DNA from: Pseudomonas tremae
GTDB taxonomy: Bacteria; Pseudomonadota; Gammaproteobacteria; Pseudomonadales; Pseudomonadaceae
Reading direction: 5' to 3'
NCBI RefSeq assembly: GCF_001401155.1
Contig: NZ_LJRO01000157.1
Location: 1 to 64,000, forward strand
DNA length: 64,000 bases
Below, piece by piece: positions 43,634-53,072 of the stretch. Position 1 is the stretch's first letter. Every line of letters starts with the position of its first letter. The translations under genes were made by a program, and so were the position numbers. A model generated the notes under the pieces. The model was given only the letters and a program-made list of their open reading frames with translations, had not been told where the DNA came from and made no database searches.

Positions 43634-44692
43634 TCAGGCAGAAGCTGCGTCGTAAAACATCGAACTGCTTTGCTGCTCGACCAGCGCCTGCTCGATGGCA
43701 GCCTGATGCACTTCGTCGGCATGCCCCTCGCCCGCTTCAGGCTTGATGCCCAGGCGCGAGAACAGCAGCATGTCTTTGTCGGCTTGCGGGTTGGCGGTGG
43801 TCAGCAGTTTGTCACCGTAGAAAATCGAGTTGGCGCCAGCAAAAAACGCCAAGGCTTGCATTTGTTCGTTCATCGCTTCGCGGCCGGCAGACAGGCGCAC
43901 GTGGGATTTGGGCATCAGAATACGCGCCACGGCCAGCATGCGAATGAAGTCGAAAGGGTCGACGTCTTCAGCGTTTTCCAGCGGCGTACCAGCGACCTTG
44001 ACCAGCATGTTGATCGGCACAGACTCCGGATGCTCCGGCAGATTGGCCAGCTGGATCAGTAAACCGGCGCGGTCATCAAGCGACTCGCCCATGCCCAAAA
44101 TGCCGCCAGAGCAAATCTTCACTCCCGCATCGCGAACATAAGCAAGGGTTTGCAGGCGCTCGCCATATGTACGGGTGGTAATGATGCTGCCGTAAAATTC
44201 CGGCGAGGTGTCCAGGTTGTGGTTGTAGTAATCCAGCCCTGCGGTGGCCAACGCCTCGGTCTGCTCCTGGTCGAGACGGCCCAGGGTCATGCAGGTTTCC
44301 AGGCCCATTGCCTTAACGCCTTTGACCATTTCCAGCACATACGGCATGTCTTTGGCAGACGGATGTTTCCAGGCTGCGCCCATGCAGAAACGGGTCGAAC
44401 CGATGGCCTTGGCACGCGCGGCTTCTTCGAGGACCTTCTGCACTTCCAGCAGTTTTTCCTTTTCAAGCCCGGTGTTGTAATGACCGGACTGCGGGCAGTA
44501 CTTGCAGTCTTCAGGGCAGGCGCCGGTCTTGATCGACAACAGGGTGGAGACTTGAACACGGTTGGCGTCGAAGTGAGCGCGATGCACCGTTTGCGCCTGA
44601 AACAGCAAGTCATTGAATGGCTGTACAAACAACGCCCTGACCTCGGCTAAAGTCCAGTCGTGACGCAAAGTGGCGGTGGTGCTGGCGCTCAT
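43634..44692 (-). CDS. bioB: BioB, biotin synthase
   Basis: A 352-residue radical SAM enzyme that inserts sulphur into dethiobiotin. The cluster motif CPEDCKYC is at 59-66. The ATG at 44692 ([21 protein letters not shown]) fits the family; the frame is open further upstream into the promoter. First gene of bioB-F-H-C-D, divergent from comF, so 44693-44783 should hold both promoters and a possible biotin regulator site. Confidence 0.97.
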   Translation of the reverse strand: MSASTTATLRHDWTLAEVRALFVQPFNDLLFQAQTVHRAHFDANRVQVSTLLSIKTGACPEDCKYCPQSGHYNTGLEKEKLLEVQKVLEEAARAKAIGSTRFCMGAAWKHPSAKDMPYVLEMVKGVKAMGLETCMTLGRLDQEQTEALATAGLDYYNHNLDTSPEFYGSIITTRTYGERLQTLAYVRDAGVKICSGGILGMGESLDDRAGLLIQLANLPEHPESVPINMLVKVAGTPLENAEDVDPFDFIRMLAVARILMPKSHVRLSAGREAMNEQMQALAFFAGANSIFYGDKLLTTANPQADKDMLLFSRLGIKPEAGEGHADEVHQAAIEQALVEQQSSSMFYDAASA

Positions 44693-44783
44693 CGGGCGGC
44701 TCCTTGGTATTTCTGGGCAATGCGCGAGGGGCGAAAAAGACCACACACGCAACACGGATGTCGGGCATATTTAAGGAAGAGCC

Positions 44784-45521
44784 ATGCAGTGTCAACCCAG
44801 GCACTACCATCAGGTTTACATCTGGTTAAAAAACAAACAAATCTGCCTGTTGTGCGATGAACGCAGCGAGGTGCCAACCCCCATCTGTGTGCCCTGCGAA
44901 GCCGAGTTGCCTTGGCTTGGCGCGCAATGCGAGTGTTGCGCACTGCCCTTGCCCGGCGCCGGTCTGAGCTGCGGCCTTTGTAGCAAGCGTTCGCCGGCCT
45001 TCAGCCAGGTTATCGCGCCGTGGCGGTATGACTTTCCGGTCGACAGCCTGATCACCCGCTTCAAACACAACGGCAAGTTGCCGATGGGGCATTTACTGGC
45101 CGACCTGTGCGGGCAATTTCTTCAGCACCGCTTCGATGAAGGTGTGCCGCGCCCGGATTACCTCTTGCCAGTGCCTTTAGCCGTCAAACGCCTGCGTCAG
45201 CGCGGCTACAACCAGGCGGCAATGCTCGCTGGATGGCTGGGCAAAAAGCTGCAATTGCCTGTCGACGAACACCATCTGCTGCGCAGCCGGGAGACCGCAG
45301 CGCAACAAGGCCTGGACGCCAAAGCCCGCAAGCAGAACCTGCACGGCGCCTTCACCCTGATTGATGCCGACTGGGTGCGAGACAAGCACCTTGCATTGGT
45401 CGACGACGTCCTGACCACCGGCTCGACGGCAGAGGTTATTGCTCGCCTATTGAACGACGCCGGTGCGCGACGGGTGGACGTCTACTGCCTGGCAAGAACA
45501 CCCAAGCCAGGTAGTAGGTGA
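44784..45521 (+). CDS. comF: ComF-family phosphoribosyltransferase-like protein
   Basis: A 245-residue ComF/GntX-type protein. It has an N-terminal zinc-binding cysteine cluster (CLLCDERSEVPTPICVPCE, then CECCALPLPG and CGLCSK) and a C-terminal phosphoribosyltransferase domain with the PRPP loop LVDDVLTTGSTAE near 205. AAGGAAGAGCC precedes the ATG. ComF proteins contribute to DNA uptake in naturally competent bacteria; in other pseudomonads the gene sits next to bioB as here. Confidence 0.92.
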   Translation: MQCQPRHYHQVYIWLKNKQICLLCDERSEVPTPICVPCEAELPWLGAQCECCALPLPGAGLSCGLCSKRSPAFSQVIAPWRYDFPVDSLITRFKHNGKLPMGHLLADLCGQFLQHRFDEGVPRPDYLLPVPLAVKRLRQRGYNQAAMLAGWLGKKLQLPVDEHHLLRSRETAAQQGLDAKARKQNLHGAFTLIDADWVRDKHLALVDDVLTTGSTAEVIARLLNDAGARRVDVYCLARTPKPGSR

Positions 45522-45540
45522 CTCAGGTAAGTCTGGCGAT

Positions 45541-45612
45541 TATCGTTCCCACGCTCCAGCGTGGTAACGCCCTTCTGGACGCTCCGCGTCCGGCTTTCGA
45601 CGTCACGCACAA
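45541..45612. repeat. Intergenic repeat unit with internal palindromes
   Basis: Two small palindromes in a row: CCACGCTCCAGCGTGG near 45549-45564 and GGACGCTCCGCGTCC near 45578-45592. This style of paired hairpin (xCCACGCTCxGCGTGG / GGACGCTCxGCGTCC) is a dispersed intergenic element I recall from P. syringae genomes. A shorter related piece occurs near 37427. It separates comF from modE and could act as a terminator or mRNA-stabilising structure. Confidence 0.6.
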
Positions 45613-45656
45613 GAACGATCATACTGCCCTCTCTTCCCCAACCCGCCCGGATCACC

Positions 45657-46421
45657 ATGTCCCTGCCTCCCTTGCTCACGCAATACATGGTCCGTCGCCC
45701 GCAACGCATTGCGCTGTTGCAGCATATTGCCGAACAGGGTTCGATCACCCGTGCCGCGAAAAGCGCAGGCTTGAGTTACAAGGCCGCCTGGGACGCCATC
45801 GACGAACTCAACAACCTGGCGCAAAAACCACTGGTAGAGCGCAATGTCGGCGGGCGTGGCGGTGGCGGCGCCAGACTGTCGGTCGAGGGCGAGCGAGTGC
45901 TGCGTCTGTATCAGCGGGTGCAAGCCTTGCAGGCTCAGGTGCTGGAGGCTGCCGAACACAGTAGCGACCTCGACCTGCTTAATCGCCTGACCCTGCGCAC
46001 CAGCGCGCGCAACCAGTTGCTGGGGCGGATCGTGAGCATCACTCAGCAAGGGCATAACGATCAGGTGCGCCTGCAATTGGCCGATGAGGTGTTTATCGAT
46101 GCGCAGGTGACGCACGACAGCACGCTGAGTCTGGGCCTGGAAATCGGCACGGACGCTGTTGCACTGATCAAGGCGGGATGGCTGGAATTACACGCGCCGG
46201 GCGCCGAAGAAACAAATGGAAACAATTGCCTGACCGGTCATATCGAAAGCGTCATCGACGCCGAAAACGGCCCCAGCGAAGTGCGCATCGCATTGCCCAG
46301 CGGCCAGACGCTGTGCGCCCTCGCGACACCTTCGCAGCTGCACGCGCAGCAGTTGAAAACTGGCGCCAGCGTGCAGGCAAGATTCGCAGCTTCGTTCGTG
46401 CTGCTGGGTATACCGCTGTAA
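45657..46421 (+). CDS. modE: ModE-family molybdate-responsive regulator
   Basis: A 254-residue regulator with an N-terminal LysR-type winged HTH (ITRAAKSAGLSYKAAWDAIDELNNLAQKPLVERNVGGRGGGGARLS) and two C-terminal Mop/TOBE domains (SARNQLLGRIVSITQQGHNDQVRL and GNNCLTGHIESVIDAENGPSEVRI). It binds molybdate and controls uptake genes. The ATG at 45657 begins MSLPPLLTQYMVRRP at the start of homology; the open frame upstream overlaps the repeat. No molybdate transporter gene is next to it in this window. Confidence 0.93.
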   Translation: MSLPPLLTQYMVRRPQRIALLQHIAEQGSITRAAKSAGLSYKAAWDAIDELNNLAQKPLVERNVGGRGGGGARLSVEGERVLRLYQRVQALQAQVLEAAEHSSDLDLLNRLTLRTSARNQLLGRIVSITQQGHNDQVRLQLADEVFIDAQVTHDSTLSLGLEIGTDAVALIKAGWLELHAPGAEETNGNNCLTGHIESVIDAENGPSEVRIALPSGQTLCALATPSQLHAQQLKTGASVQARFAASFVLLGIPL

Positions 46422-46499
46422 GCCCAGGCGCGTCATCACTGCGACACAATTTCGTCATATGTGCCCACTAAGGTGGCTGCCATATTCGAGGGAGCCGTG

Positions 46500-48419
46500 A
46501 TGATGAAACTATTAGAAGAAAATCAGACCACCGATCTGGAAAGCATGGTCGCCACTACCAAGGCTGGCCTTACCCGCCGAGGTTTCATCAGCGCCGGGGC
46601 GTTGTGCGGTGCTGCGATGTTTCTGGGCGGCAACCTGCTGAGCCGCACCGTGCTGGCAGACAGCGTCAAGGCAGCGTCCGGCGCCTTGCTGGGTTTTGAC
46701 AGCATCGCTGCCGCAACCACCGACAGCATCAGCTTGCCAAAAGGCTACACGTCATCCGTTCTGATCAGTTGGGGCCAGCCGCTGCACGTGGGCGGCCCGG
46801 CCTTCGATCCAAGCGGCAAGGGCACTGCCAAGGCTCAGGAAGAGCAATTCGGCGACAACAACGACGGTATGTTCCTGTTCCCTATGCCGGGGCACACTGA
46901 TCGCGCCCTGATGGCGATCAACAACGAATACACCAACTACCGTTACCTCTTCGATCACGGCAAAGAGCCGCAATCTGCTGAAGAAGTGCAGAAGGCACTC
47001 GCTGCAGAAGGCGTTTCAATAATCGAGGTGCGGCAGAAAGACGGCAAATGGCAGTTCGTCCAGGACTCGCACTACAACCGTCGCGTGCATGGCAATACCC
47101 CGATCGACCTGAGCGGCCCCGCAGCCGGTCACGACTGGCTCAAGACCGACGCCGACAAGACCGGCACACACGCTTTGGGGACCTTTCAGAACTGCTCCAG
47201 CGGTCAGACGCCGTGGGGCACCTACCTGACGTGCGAGGAGAACTTCACTGATTGCTTTGGCAGCAGCAACCCCGAGCAGAAGTTCGACGCAGGCATGAAG
47301 CGCTACGGCGTCGTGGCCGCCAGCAAGGAGATCAACTGGCACCCGCACGATCCGCGCTTCGATATCGCGAAAAATCCCAATGAAGTGAACCGCCACGGCT
47401 GGGTGGTCGAGATCGACCCGCTCGACCCCAAATCGACACCGGTCAAGCGCACTGCACTCGGACGATTCAAGCACGAAAACGCTGCCTTCACGCAAACCAA
47501 GGGTGGGCGCGCTGTGGTGTACATGGGCGATGACGAGCGTGGCGAATTCATCTACAAGTTCATCAGCCGCGACAAGATCGATCACCAGGACCCGAAAGCC
47601 AATCGGAATCTGCTGGACCACGGCACCTTGTACGTGGCGCAGTTCGACGCGGGCGACAGCAATCCGGATCATCCGAAAGGTAAAGGCCAGTGGATCGAAC
47701 TGACTCACGGCAAAAATGGACTGGATGCAGCCGCCGGCTTCAATAATCAGGCAGAAGTGTTGATTCATGCGCGTCTGGCCGCCAGCGTCGTCCAGGCCAC
47801 ACGCATGGACCGCCCGGAATGGATCGTGGTCAGCCCCAAGGACGGCCAGGTCTATTGCACCCTGACCAACAACATCAAGCGTGGTGACGAGGGGCAGCCT
47901 GTCGGCGGGCCGAACCCGCGCGCCAAAAACCAGTACGGGCAGATCCTGCGCTGGAGCGAAGAAGACAGCAATCCTTCGGCGATGGACTTCGAGTGGGATC
48001 TGTTTGTGGTGGCGGGCAACCCTGCCGTGCATGCTGGAACACCACAGGCCGGGTCGAGCAACATCAACCCGCAAAACATGTTCAACAGCCCGGATGGCTT
48101 GAGCTTCGACCAGGCAGGTCGCCTGTGGATCCAGACCGACGGAGACTCCAGCAACAAGGGCGACTTCGCCGGAATGGGCAACAACCAGATGCTTTGCGCA
48201 GACCCGGCCAGCGGCGAGATTCGTCGTTTTCTGGTCGGCCCGGTCGGCTGCGAAATCACCGGAATCAGCTTTGCGCCTGACTACAAGACAATGTTCATCG
48301 GCATCCAGCACCCTGGCGAAAACGGTGGCTCCACCTTCCCCGAGCACCTGCCCAATGGCAAGCCGCGCTCATCGGTGATGGTGATCACCCGTGAAGACGG
48401 CGGCGTTATCGGCGCCTGA
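46500..48419 (+). CDS. phoX: PhoX-family alkaline phosphatase, Tat-exported
   Basis: A 639-residue PhoX/DUF839 protein. The twin-arginine signal TRRGFISAGALC is at 25-36, followed by a hydrophobic stretch and ALA-like cleavage region (TVLADS). Motifs of the family are visible: YLTCEENFTDCFG, HGWVVEIDPLDPKSTPVKRTALGRFKHENAAF, and DGLSFDQAGRLWIQTDGDSS. PhoX enzymes bind iron and calcium and release phosphate from organic esters in the periplasm. GAGGGAG precedes the two possible ATGs (46500 and 46503). No Pho box could be confirmed upstream. Confidence 0.9.
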   Translation: MMKLLEENQTTDLESMVATTKAGLTRRGFISAGALCGAAMFLGGNLLSRTVLADSVKAASGALLGFDSIAAATTDSISLPKGYTSSVLISWGQPLHVGGPAFDPSGKGTAKAQEEQFGDNNDGMFLFPMPGHTDRALMAINNEYTNYRYLFDHGKEPQSAEEVQKALAAEGVSIIEVRQKDGKWQFVQDSHYNRRVHGNTPIDLSGPAAGHDWLKTDADKTGTHALGTFQNCSSGQTPWGTYLTCEENFTDCFGSSNPEQKFDAGMKRYGVVAASKEINWHPHDPRFDIAKNPNEVNRHGWVVEIDPLDPKSTPVKRTALGRFKHENAAFTQTKGGRAVVYMGDDERGEFIYKFISRDKIDHQDPKANRNLLDHGTLYVAQFDAGDSNPDHPKGKGQWIELTHGKNGLDAAAGFNNQAEVLIHARLAASVVQATRMDRPEWIVVSPKDGQVYCTLTNNIKRGDEGQPVGGPNPRAKNQYGQILRWSEEDSNPSAMDFEWDLFVVAGNPAVHAGTPQAGSSNINPQNMFNSPDGLSFDQAGRLWIQTDGDSSNKGDFAGMGNNQMLCADPASGEIRRFLVGPVGCEITGISFAPDYKTMFIGIQHPGENGGSTFPEHLPNGKPRSSVMVITREDGGVIGA

Positions 48420-48523
48420 TCGGCGGAGCGCTGAGCAAGGAGCACGCAAAGCGCTCTGCCTTACATGCAAGGCCCGAACTCTCAGGAGATAGGGCCTTTG
48501 TGGGAGCGATCACCACTCGGGCG
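48420..48523. other. Convergent intergenic spacer
   Basis: Short spacer between phoX and the phosphodiesterase gene on the opposite strand. GGGCCTTTGTGGGAGCGATCA near 48489 resembles REP-like GTGGGAGCG sequence common between Pseudomonas genes. Confidence 0.4.
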
Positions 48524-49357
48524 TCAATCGATCAGCCCGTTCACATCGTAAAACGGATACGGTCCTTCATAGTCGCCGAACACCGCGTTGTGGCTCACCA
48601 AACCTTGCTCGGGAACCCAGCGGTGCAGTACGTAGCCTGCCGGTTCAAGGTTGAAATGTGCAGGAGCGGCCTCATCCAGGTCCAGCACGATCTGGTGCGA
48701 GGTGCCGGGACAGATACTCGCCAAACTGCCACCAAAACGGCGCTGCATCGGTCGATGCAGATGGCCACACAACAGGCGCTCTACCTGCGGATGCTGAGCG
48801 ATCACACGCTCCAGCGCCGACGCATTGCCGAAGGGTTCGCGGTCCATGTGGCCAATCCCGGTAATAAACGGCGGGTGATGCAGAATGATCAAGGTCGGCA
48901 CATAAGGGCGTCGCGACAGTTGGGCATGCAGCCAGTCCAGTTGGCAGTAATCCAGTTGCCCGCCATGTTCGCCGGGAATCGTGGTGTCCATTCCGATCAG
49001 GCGTACTGGATACTGTTCCACCACCCAGTCCAGAGGCCCGCTGGCCGAAAAGGGCAGATACACCTGGTCGGCAAACGCAGCCAGCAGGTTCTCCCGGTTG
49101 TCGTGATTGCCAGGCACCAGGTAGAACGGCATTTGCAGACGCTCAAGCTCTGGCTTCAGCACGGCATATTCATCCTCGCGACCGAAGTCCACAAGGTCAC
49201 CGCTGATCACGACTATGTCAGGCCGCTGTTTGCTGGCGTTGATATGAGCGACGGCGCGGCGTAACGCCCCCAGCGTATCGACCACGCCGTAGGTCAGACG
49301 ACCATCGGCTTTCAGGTGCAGGTCGCTGATCTGAGCAATAAGAAACGAACGGTTCAC
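48524..49357 (-). CDS. Metallophosphoesterase (class III cyclic-nucleotide/glycerophospho-diesterase type)
   Basis: A 277-residue calcineurin-like phosphoesterase with all metal motifs: Asp12 and His14 in ISDLHLKADG, GDLVD near 52, GNHD near 84, and the C-terminal GHLHRPM. The family includes CpdA and glycerophosphodiesterases such as GpdQ. Its position as the last gene of the ABC transporter operon, 25 bases after the ATPase gene, suggests that it acts on an imported phosphodiester rather than on cAMP. Confidence 0.85.
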   Translation of the reverse strand: MNRSFLIAQISDLHLKADGRLTYGVVDTLGALRRAVAHINASKQRPDIVVISGDLVDFGREDEYAVLKPELERLQMPFYLVPGNHDNRENLLAAFADQVYLPFSASGPLDWVVEQYPVRLIGMDTTIPGEHGGQLDYCQLDWLHAQLSRRPYVPTLIILHHPPFITGIGHMDREPFGNASALERVIAQHPQVERLLCGHLHRPMQRRFGGSLASICPGTSHQIVLDLDEAAPAHFNLEPAGYVLHRWVPEQGLVSHNAVFGDYEGPYPFYDVNGLID

Positions 49358-49382
49358 AATAATCTCTCGACAGAAAACGGTT

Positions 49383-50414
49383 TCACGAATGCAGTGTGAA
49401 CAGCATTTGCGGTTCGACGCTCAGGGCGATGACAGCATGTGCGGCATAAATTACGTTGTCGGTGCTGTCCACCAGCAACGGCTGAGCTGCGCCCACATCC
49501 ACCAGCAAACGGCTTTGCGCCCCCTGAAAAAACTGCCCGACCAGACGCCCATGAAGCTGCCCGCCGCCTGACATCGGCTGCAAGTGCTCGGGACGGCAGT
49601 AGACTGTAGACGGCACATCGGCACCGCGCCACGGCAGCTCGCCGCCGCTTACCTTGAGACCGCCAGATGTGCGCTCGACCACGCTGAATGCGTTCAGATT
49701 GCCGACAAACCCGGCGACAAATGCGTTGGCGGGTTGTTGATAGATTTCCCTCGGTGTCGCCAGCTGCGACACACAGCCTTTTTCCATAACCAGAATCCGG
49801 TCGCCCAACGCCATCGCTTCGCCCTGATCGTGGGTGACGAAGACCGACGTAATACCCAGCCCGCGCAGCAACTGATCAAGCTCGCTACGCAGGCGCTCAC
49901 GCAACTGCGCGTCCAGCGCGGCAAGCGGTTCGTCAAGCAACAGCACCCGAGGACGCGGCGCGAGGGCACGGGCCAGCGCGACCCGTTGCCGCTGGCCGCC
50001 AGACAGCTCGTTGACGCGACGATTGCCATGACCGGTCAGGCCGACCAGCTCCAGCAACTCATCACAACGTTTATTGCGCTCGGCAGCCGACAGCCCTCGA
50101 ATCTTCAGGCCATAGACAATGTTGCCTGCCACATCAAGGTTCGGAAACAGCGCGTAATTCTGAAACACCATGCCGACATCGCGTCGCTCGATAGGCAGCC
50201 GGGTGACGTCCTGATCATCGAACAGCACCTGACCGACATCCAGGCGTTCAAGGCCGGCGATCAACCGCAAGGTGGTGGTTTTGCCGCAACCGGACGGGCC
50301 GAGAATCTCCAGCGTTTCGCCGGGCTCGATGGTCAGGTGCAGATCCTGTACAGCAACGGTGCCATCGGCAAATGCCTTGCGGCAGCCCTTCAGGCGAATG
50401 GTGGTTCCGCTCAT
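49383..50414 (-). CDS. ABC transporter ATP-binding protein (PotA/FbpC type)
   Basis: A 343-residue ATPase: Walker A GPSGCGKTTT (39-48), signature LSGGQRQRVALARAL near 136, Walker B VLLLDEPLAALDAQ, and a C-terminal TOBE-like domain (VYCRPEHLQPMSGGGQLHGRLVGQFFQGAQSRLLVDV). It belongs to the group serving iron, polyamine and aminoethylphosphonate importers. It overlaps the permease gene upstream by four bases. Confidence 0.93.
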   Translation of the reverse strand: MSGTTIRLKGCRKAFADGTVAVQDLHLTIEPGETLEILGPSGCGKTTTLRLIAGLERLDVGQVLFDDQDVTRLPIERRDVGMVFQNYALFPNLDVAGNIVYGLKIRGLSAAERNKRCDELLELVGLTGHGNRRVNELSGGQRQRVALARALAPRPRVLLLDEPLAALDAQLRERLRSELDQLLRGLGITSVFVTHDQGEAMALGDRILVMEKGCVSQLATPREIYQQPANAFVAGFVGNLNAFSVVERTSGGLKVSGGELPWRGADVPSTVYCRPEHLQPMSGGGQLHGRLVGQFFQGAQSRLLVDVGAAQPLLVDSTDNVIYAAHAVIALSVEPQMLFTLHS

Positions 50415-51205
50415 CGGCTCTCTCCACGGGCAAGACGCGCGCTGATGGCCTGCAACGCAATCAGCAGCGGCACAATCAGCAACAGAAAAAGAAGGGTGTA
50501 GGCGCTGGCAACTTCCAGCCGGGCCGAGGCGTAGCTGTCGGCCAGACCGACCGGCAGGGTCTTGGTCATCGGCGTGTGCAGCATCCAGGTCAGGTTGAAT
50601 TCACCCAGCGACAGGGTGACGACCATCAGCACGCCGGCAAGAATCCCGGCCCTGCAGTTAGGCACCACCACGCTGAAGAAGCGCTTGATCGGTCCGGCAC
50701 CCAGGCTGGCAGCAGCCTCCTCGAGCACCGGCAATTGTTGACGCTGCATGACGGCCATGACCGGTCGTACCAGAAACGGCAACGTAAACAGCACATGGCC
50801 GACCAGAATGAACAGCCAGCTGCTGCGAAAGCTGCCGAACTGGCCGTAGGTCAGCAACAACGCCAAAGCACTTGCCAGACCGGGCATGGCGACCGGCAGG
50901 ACCATCAGCTCTTCAAACGCACGGCTGAAGCGATTGTTCATGCGCACCAGCGCATACGCCGCCGGAACACCGACCACGCATACGCAAATCGCACAGGCCA
51001 CAGCTAGTTGCAGCGACAGCCAGACGGTCGGCGAATAGGCCTGCCAGACCTGTATCAGCCAGTCGAAGGTCAGGCCGCTCGACAGTCCGAGAAAATAATT
51101 GCGGGTCAGGCCGGCCAGCAGCGACAGCACGACCGGCACCAGCATGAATGCGCAGACCAACAGCGTGAAGGCCAGCTGCGCAGCAAACAATGGCGAACGT
51201 TTCAC
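50411..51205 (-). CDS. ABC transporter permease (second)
   Basis: A 264-residue inner-membrane permease with six helices and the EAA loop (LEEAAASLGAGPIKRFFSVVVPNC). I set the start at the GTG at 51205 (MKRSPLFAAQLAFTLLV), overlapping the other permease's stop (GTGA); the frame is open much further upstream but that part is an antisense-like shadow of the other permease gene. With 51202-52071 it forms the transmembrane channel. Confidence 0.9.
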   Translation of the reverse strand: MKRSPLFAAQLAFTLLVCAFMLVPVVLSLLAGLTRNYFLGLSSGLTFDWLIQVWQAYSPTVWLSLQLAVACAICVCVVGVPAAYALVRMNNRFSRAFEELMVLPVAMPGLASALALLLTYGQFGSFRSSWLFILVGHVLFTLPFLVRPVMAVMQRQQLPVLEEAAASLGAGPIKRFFSVVVPNCRAGILAGVLMVVTLSLGEFNLTWMLHTPMTKTLPVGLADSYASARLEVASAYTLLFLLLIVPLLIALQAISARLARGESR

Positions 51206-52071
51206 AGGGCGACTCCCGACTTGCCGACCATGCGGCGGGCCAGCAACAGCACCGCCCAGGTCACCAGCCCAAGGATCACCGACAGCGCGGCAGCCACGGT
51301 GAAATTGGCGTAATTGGTGAACACGTTGTAGATCGCCACCGGGGTAACGTTCAAGCGCGTGCCCAAGGTGAAAGCAGTGCCGAATGCGCCCATCGAGGTG
51401 GCGAAGCAAATTGCACCGCAGGACACCAATGCAGGTGTCAGCCCAGGAATGATCACGTCGCACACCACACGCCAATGACCGGCACCCAGCGAATGAGCAG
51501 CCTCTTCAAGACTCCGGTCCAGGCTTTCGCAGGCAGCCATGACGGTGAGGATCACACGCGGTATAGAGAAATACAGGTAGCCGATGAACAGCCCGGTGAG
51601 GGAATAGGCAAACACCCATCGTTCACCGGCCAGCTCCAGACCGAGGGCAGCGAAGATCCCTTGTCGACCGGCCAGCAGAATCACCAGAAAGCCGACCACC
51701 ACGCCGGGAAACGCCAGTGGAAAGGTCAGCAACGCCACCAGTGCAGAGCGTCCGAAGAAGTGGTTGCGGGCCAGAAACACTCCGCTGATGCCACCGACCA
51801 GCAATGCCGCCAGCGTCACCACCAGCGCCAGCACGCAGGTTTGCAGCAGGCTGCCGAGGTACTGAGCGCTGCTCAATACCTGCCAGTAACCGCTGCCATT
51901 GCCATCCGGATCTTGCGTACCGAGCATGATCAGGTGGGTCAGTGGCAGCAGCCAGAAGGCCAGCAATACCGCCATCGCCGGGGCCAGCGCCACCGCAGCG
52001 GTCGGGCGTAGCCGCAGCCTGAGAAATCCGCCCTTGCGCAAAGCCGGCGCTTGTCCCGACGAGGCTGACAT
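51202..52071 (-). CDS. ABC transporter permease (first)
   Basis: A 289-residue permease with six helices and the EAA loop (LEEAAHSLGAGHWRVVCDVIIPGL). The N-terminal LAPAMAVLLAFWLLPLTHLIMLG is the first helix. It starts in a TAATG overlap with the binding-protein stop, consistent with one polycistronic mRNA. Confidence 0.92.
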   Translation of the reverse strand: MSASSGQAPALRKGGFLRLRLRPTAAVALAPAMAVLLAFWLLPLTHLIMLGTQDPDGNGSGYWQVLSSAQYLGSLLQTCVLALVVTLAALLVGGISGVFLARNHFFGRSALVALLTFPLAFPGVVVGFLVILLAGRQGIFAALGLELAGERWVFAYSLTGLFIGYLYFSIPRVILTVMAACESLDRSLEEAAHSLGAGHWRVVCDVIIPGLTPALVSCGAICFATSMGAFGTAFTLGTRLNVTPVAIYNVFTNYANFTVAAALSVILGLVTWAVLLLARRMVGKSGVAL

Positions 52072-53072
52072 TACTTCACCTCACGCAGATAACGAGCGGC
52101 GAAGGCTTCCTGCACGGCTGCCATGTGCTGGTAATCCACCACGCCGGCGCGGGCATAATCACTGTCCGGCAGGAACTGCGCAGCCACGTCGGCCGGCATC
52201 GTCGAGCGCACCGGGCGAAGATAGGCTTTGGCCCACAGTGCCTGCCCTTCATCGGACAACACGAAATCCAGCACCTTCTCGGCGTTGGCGCGATGCGGCG
52301 CCTTGGCGACCATGCTCATCACGTAAGGCACACCGATGGTGCCTTCTTTGGGAATGACAAAGGCGACGTTGGCCTTGTCCTTGTAGCGGGCGCGGTAAGC
52401 GTTGAAGTCGTAGTCGACCAGAATCGGCAGCTCGCCGGACAGCACGCGGGCATAGGCGGTTTGCTTGGGCACGATGGGCGAGTTCTTCGCCAGTTTCTGG
52501 AAGTAATCAATGGCCGGACCGAAGTTATCCAGAGTGCCGCCCATCGCCTGATTGATCGCTACAGCGGAAACGTAGCCGACGAAGGCGCTGGAAGGATCAA
52601 GGTAACCGACCATGCCCTTGTATTCGGGTTTCAGCAGATCAGCCCAGCTCTGCGGCACTGGCAGACCGCCCAGTGCATCGACGTTGACCATGATGCCGAG
52701 GGTGCCTGAGTGAATGGCGAACCAGTGCCCTTGCGGGTCTTTCAAACCGGCTGGAATGTCGTCCCAGTGCTTGGGTTTATAGGTATCGACCACACCCGCT
52801 TTTTGCGCCTGCAGGCCGAAAGTCACGCCGTAATACACCACGTCGGCGACCGGGGCTGCCTGCTCGGCGACAATCTGCGCCAGCGCCTGCCCGGAGTTCT
52901 TGTTGTCCAGCGGCACTTGAACACCCGTGCTGTCGGCAATGGCCTTGAGCTGAGTCCCCCAGTCAGCCCATTCAGGTGGGCAGTTGTAGCAGATGGCGGT
53001 TTCGGCGGCCTGGGCGAGGCTGGCCGCACCGCATAACAGCAGTGCCGCAAGGGTTTTACTGAGGCTGAGCAT
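52071..53072 (-). CDS. ABC transporter periplasmic solute-binding protein
   Basis: A 333-residue binding protein with a Sec signal peptide (residues 1-22, KTLAALLLCGAASLAQA). The fold is the type II iron/polyamine/AEP class: DVVYYGVTFGLQAQKAGVV, HSGTLGIMVNVDALG, GYLDPSSAFVGYVSAVAIN, and the C-terminal VLDFVLSDEGQALWAKAYLRPVRS. The start at 53072 lies inside the end of the LacI gene. Two Cys residues in AICYNCPPEW, just after the signal peptide, could form a disulfide. The ligand is not clear; the linked phosphodiesterase points to an organophosphate. Confidence 0.9.
   Translation of the reverse strand: MLSLSKTLAALLLCGAASLAQAAETAICYNCPPEWADWGTQLKAIADSTGVQVPLDNKNSGQALAQIVAEQAAPVADVVYYGVTFGLQAQKAGVVDTYKPKHWDDIPAGLKDPQGHWFAIHSGTLGIMVNVDALGGLPVPQSWADLLKPEYKGMVGYLDPSSAFVGYVSAVAINQAMGGTLDNFGPAIDYFQKLAKNSPIVPKQTAYARVLSGELPILVDYDFNAYRARYKDKANVAFVIPKEGTIGVPYVMSMVAKAPHRANAEKVLDFVLSDEGQALWAKAYLRPVRSTMPADVAAQFLPDSDYARAGVVDYQHMAAVQEAFAARYLREVK

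Noticed and set aside
47016..48347. 443-codon - strand frame
   Set aside because: Antisense to phoX; codon use is the mirror of the real gene.
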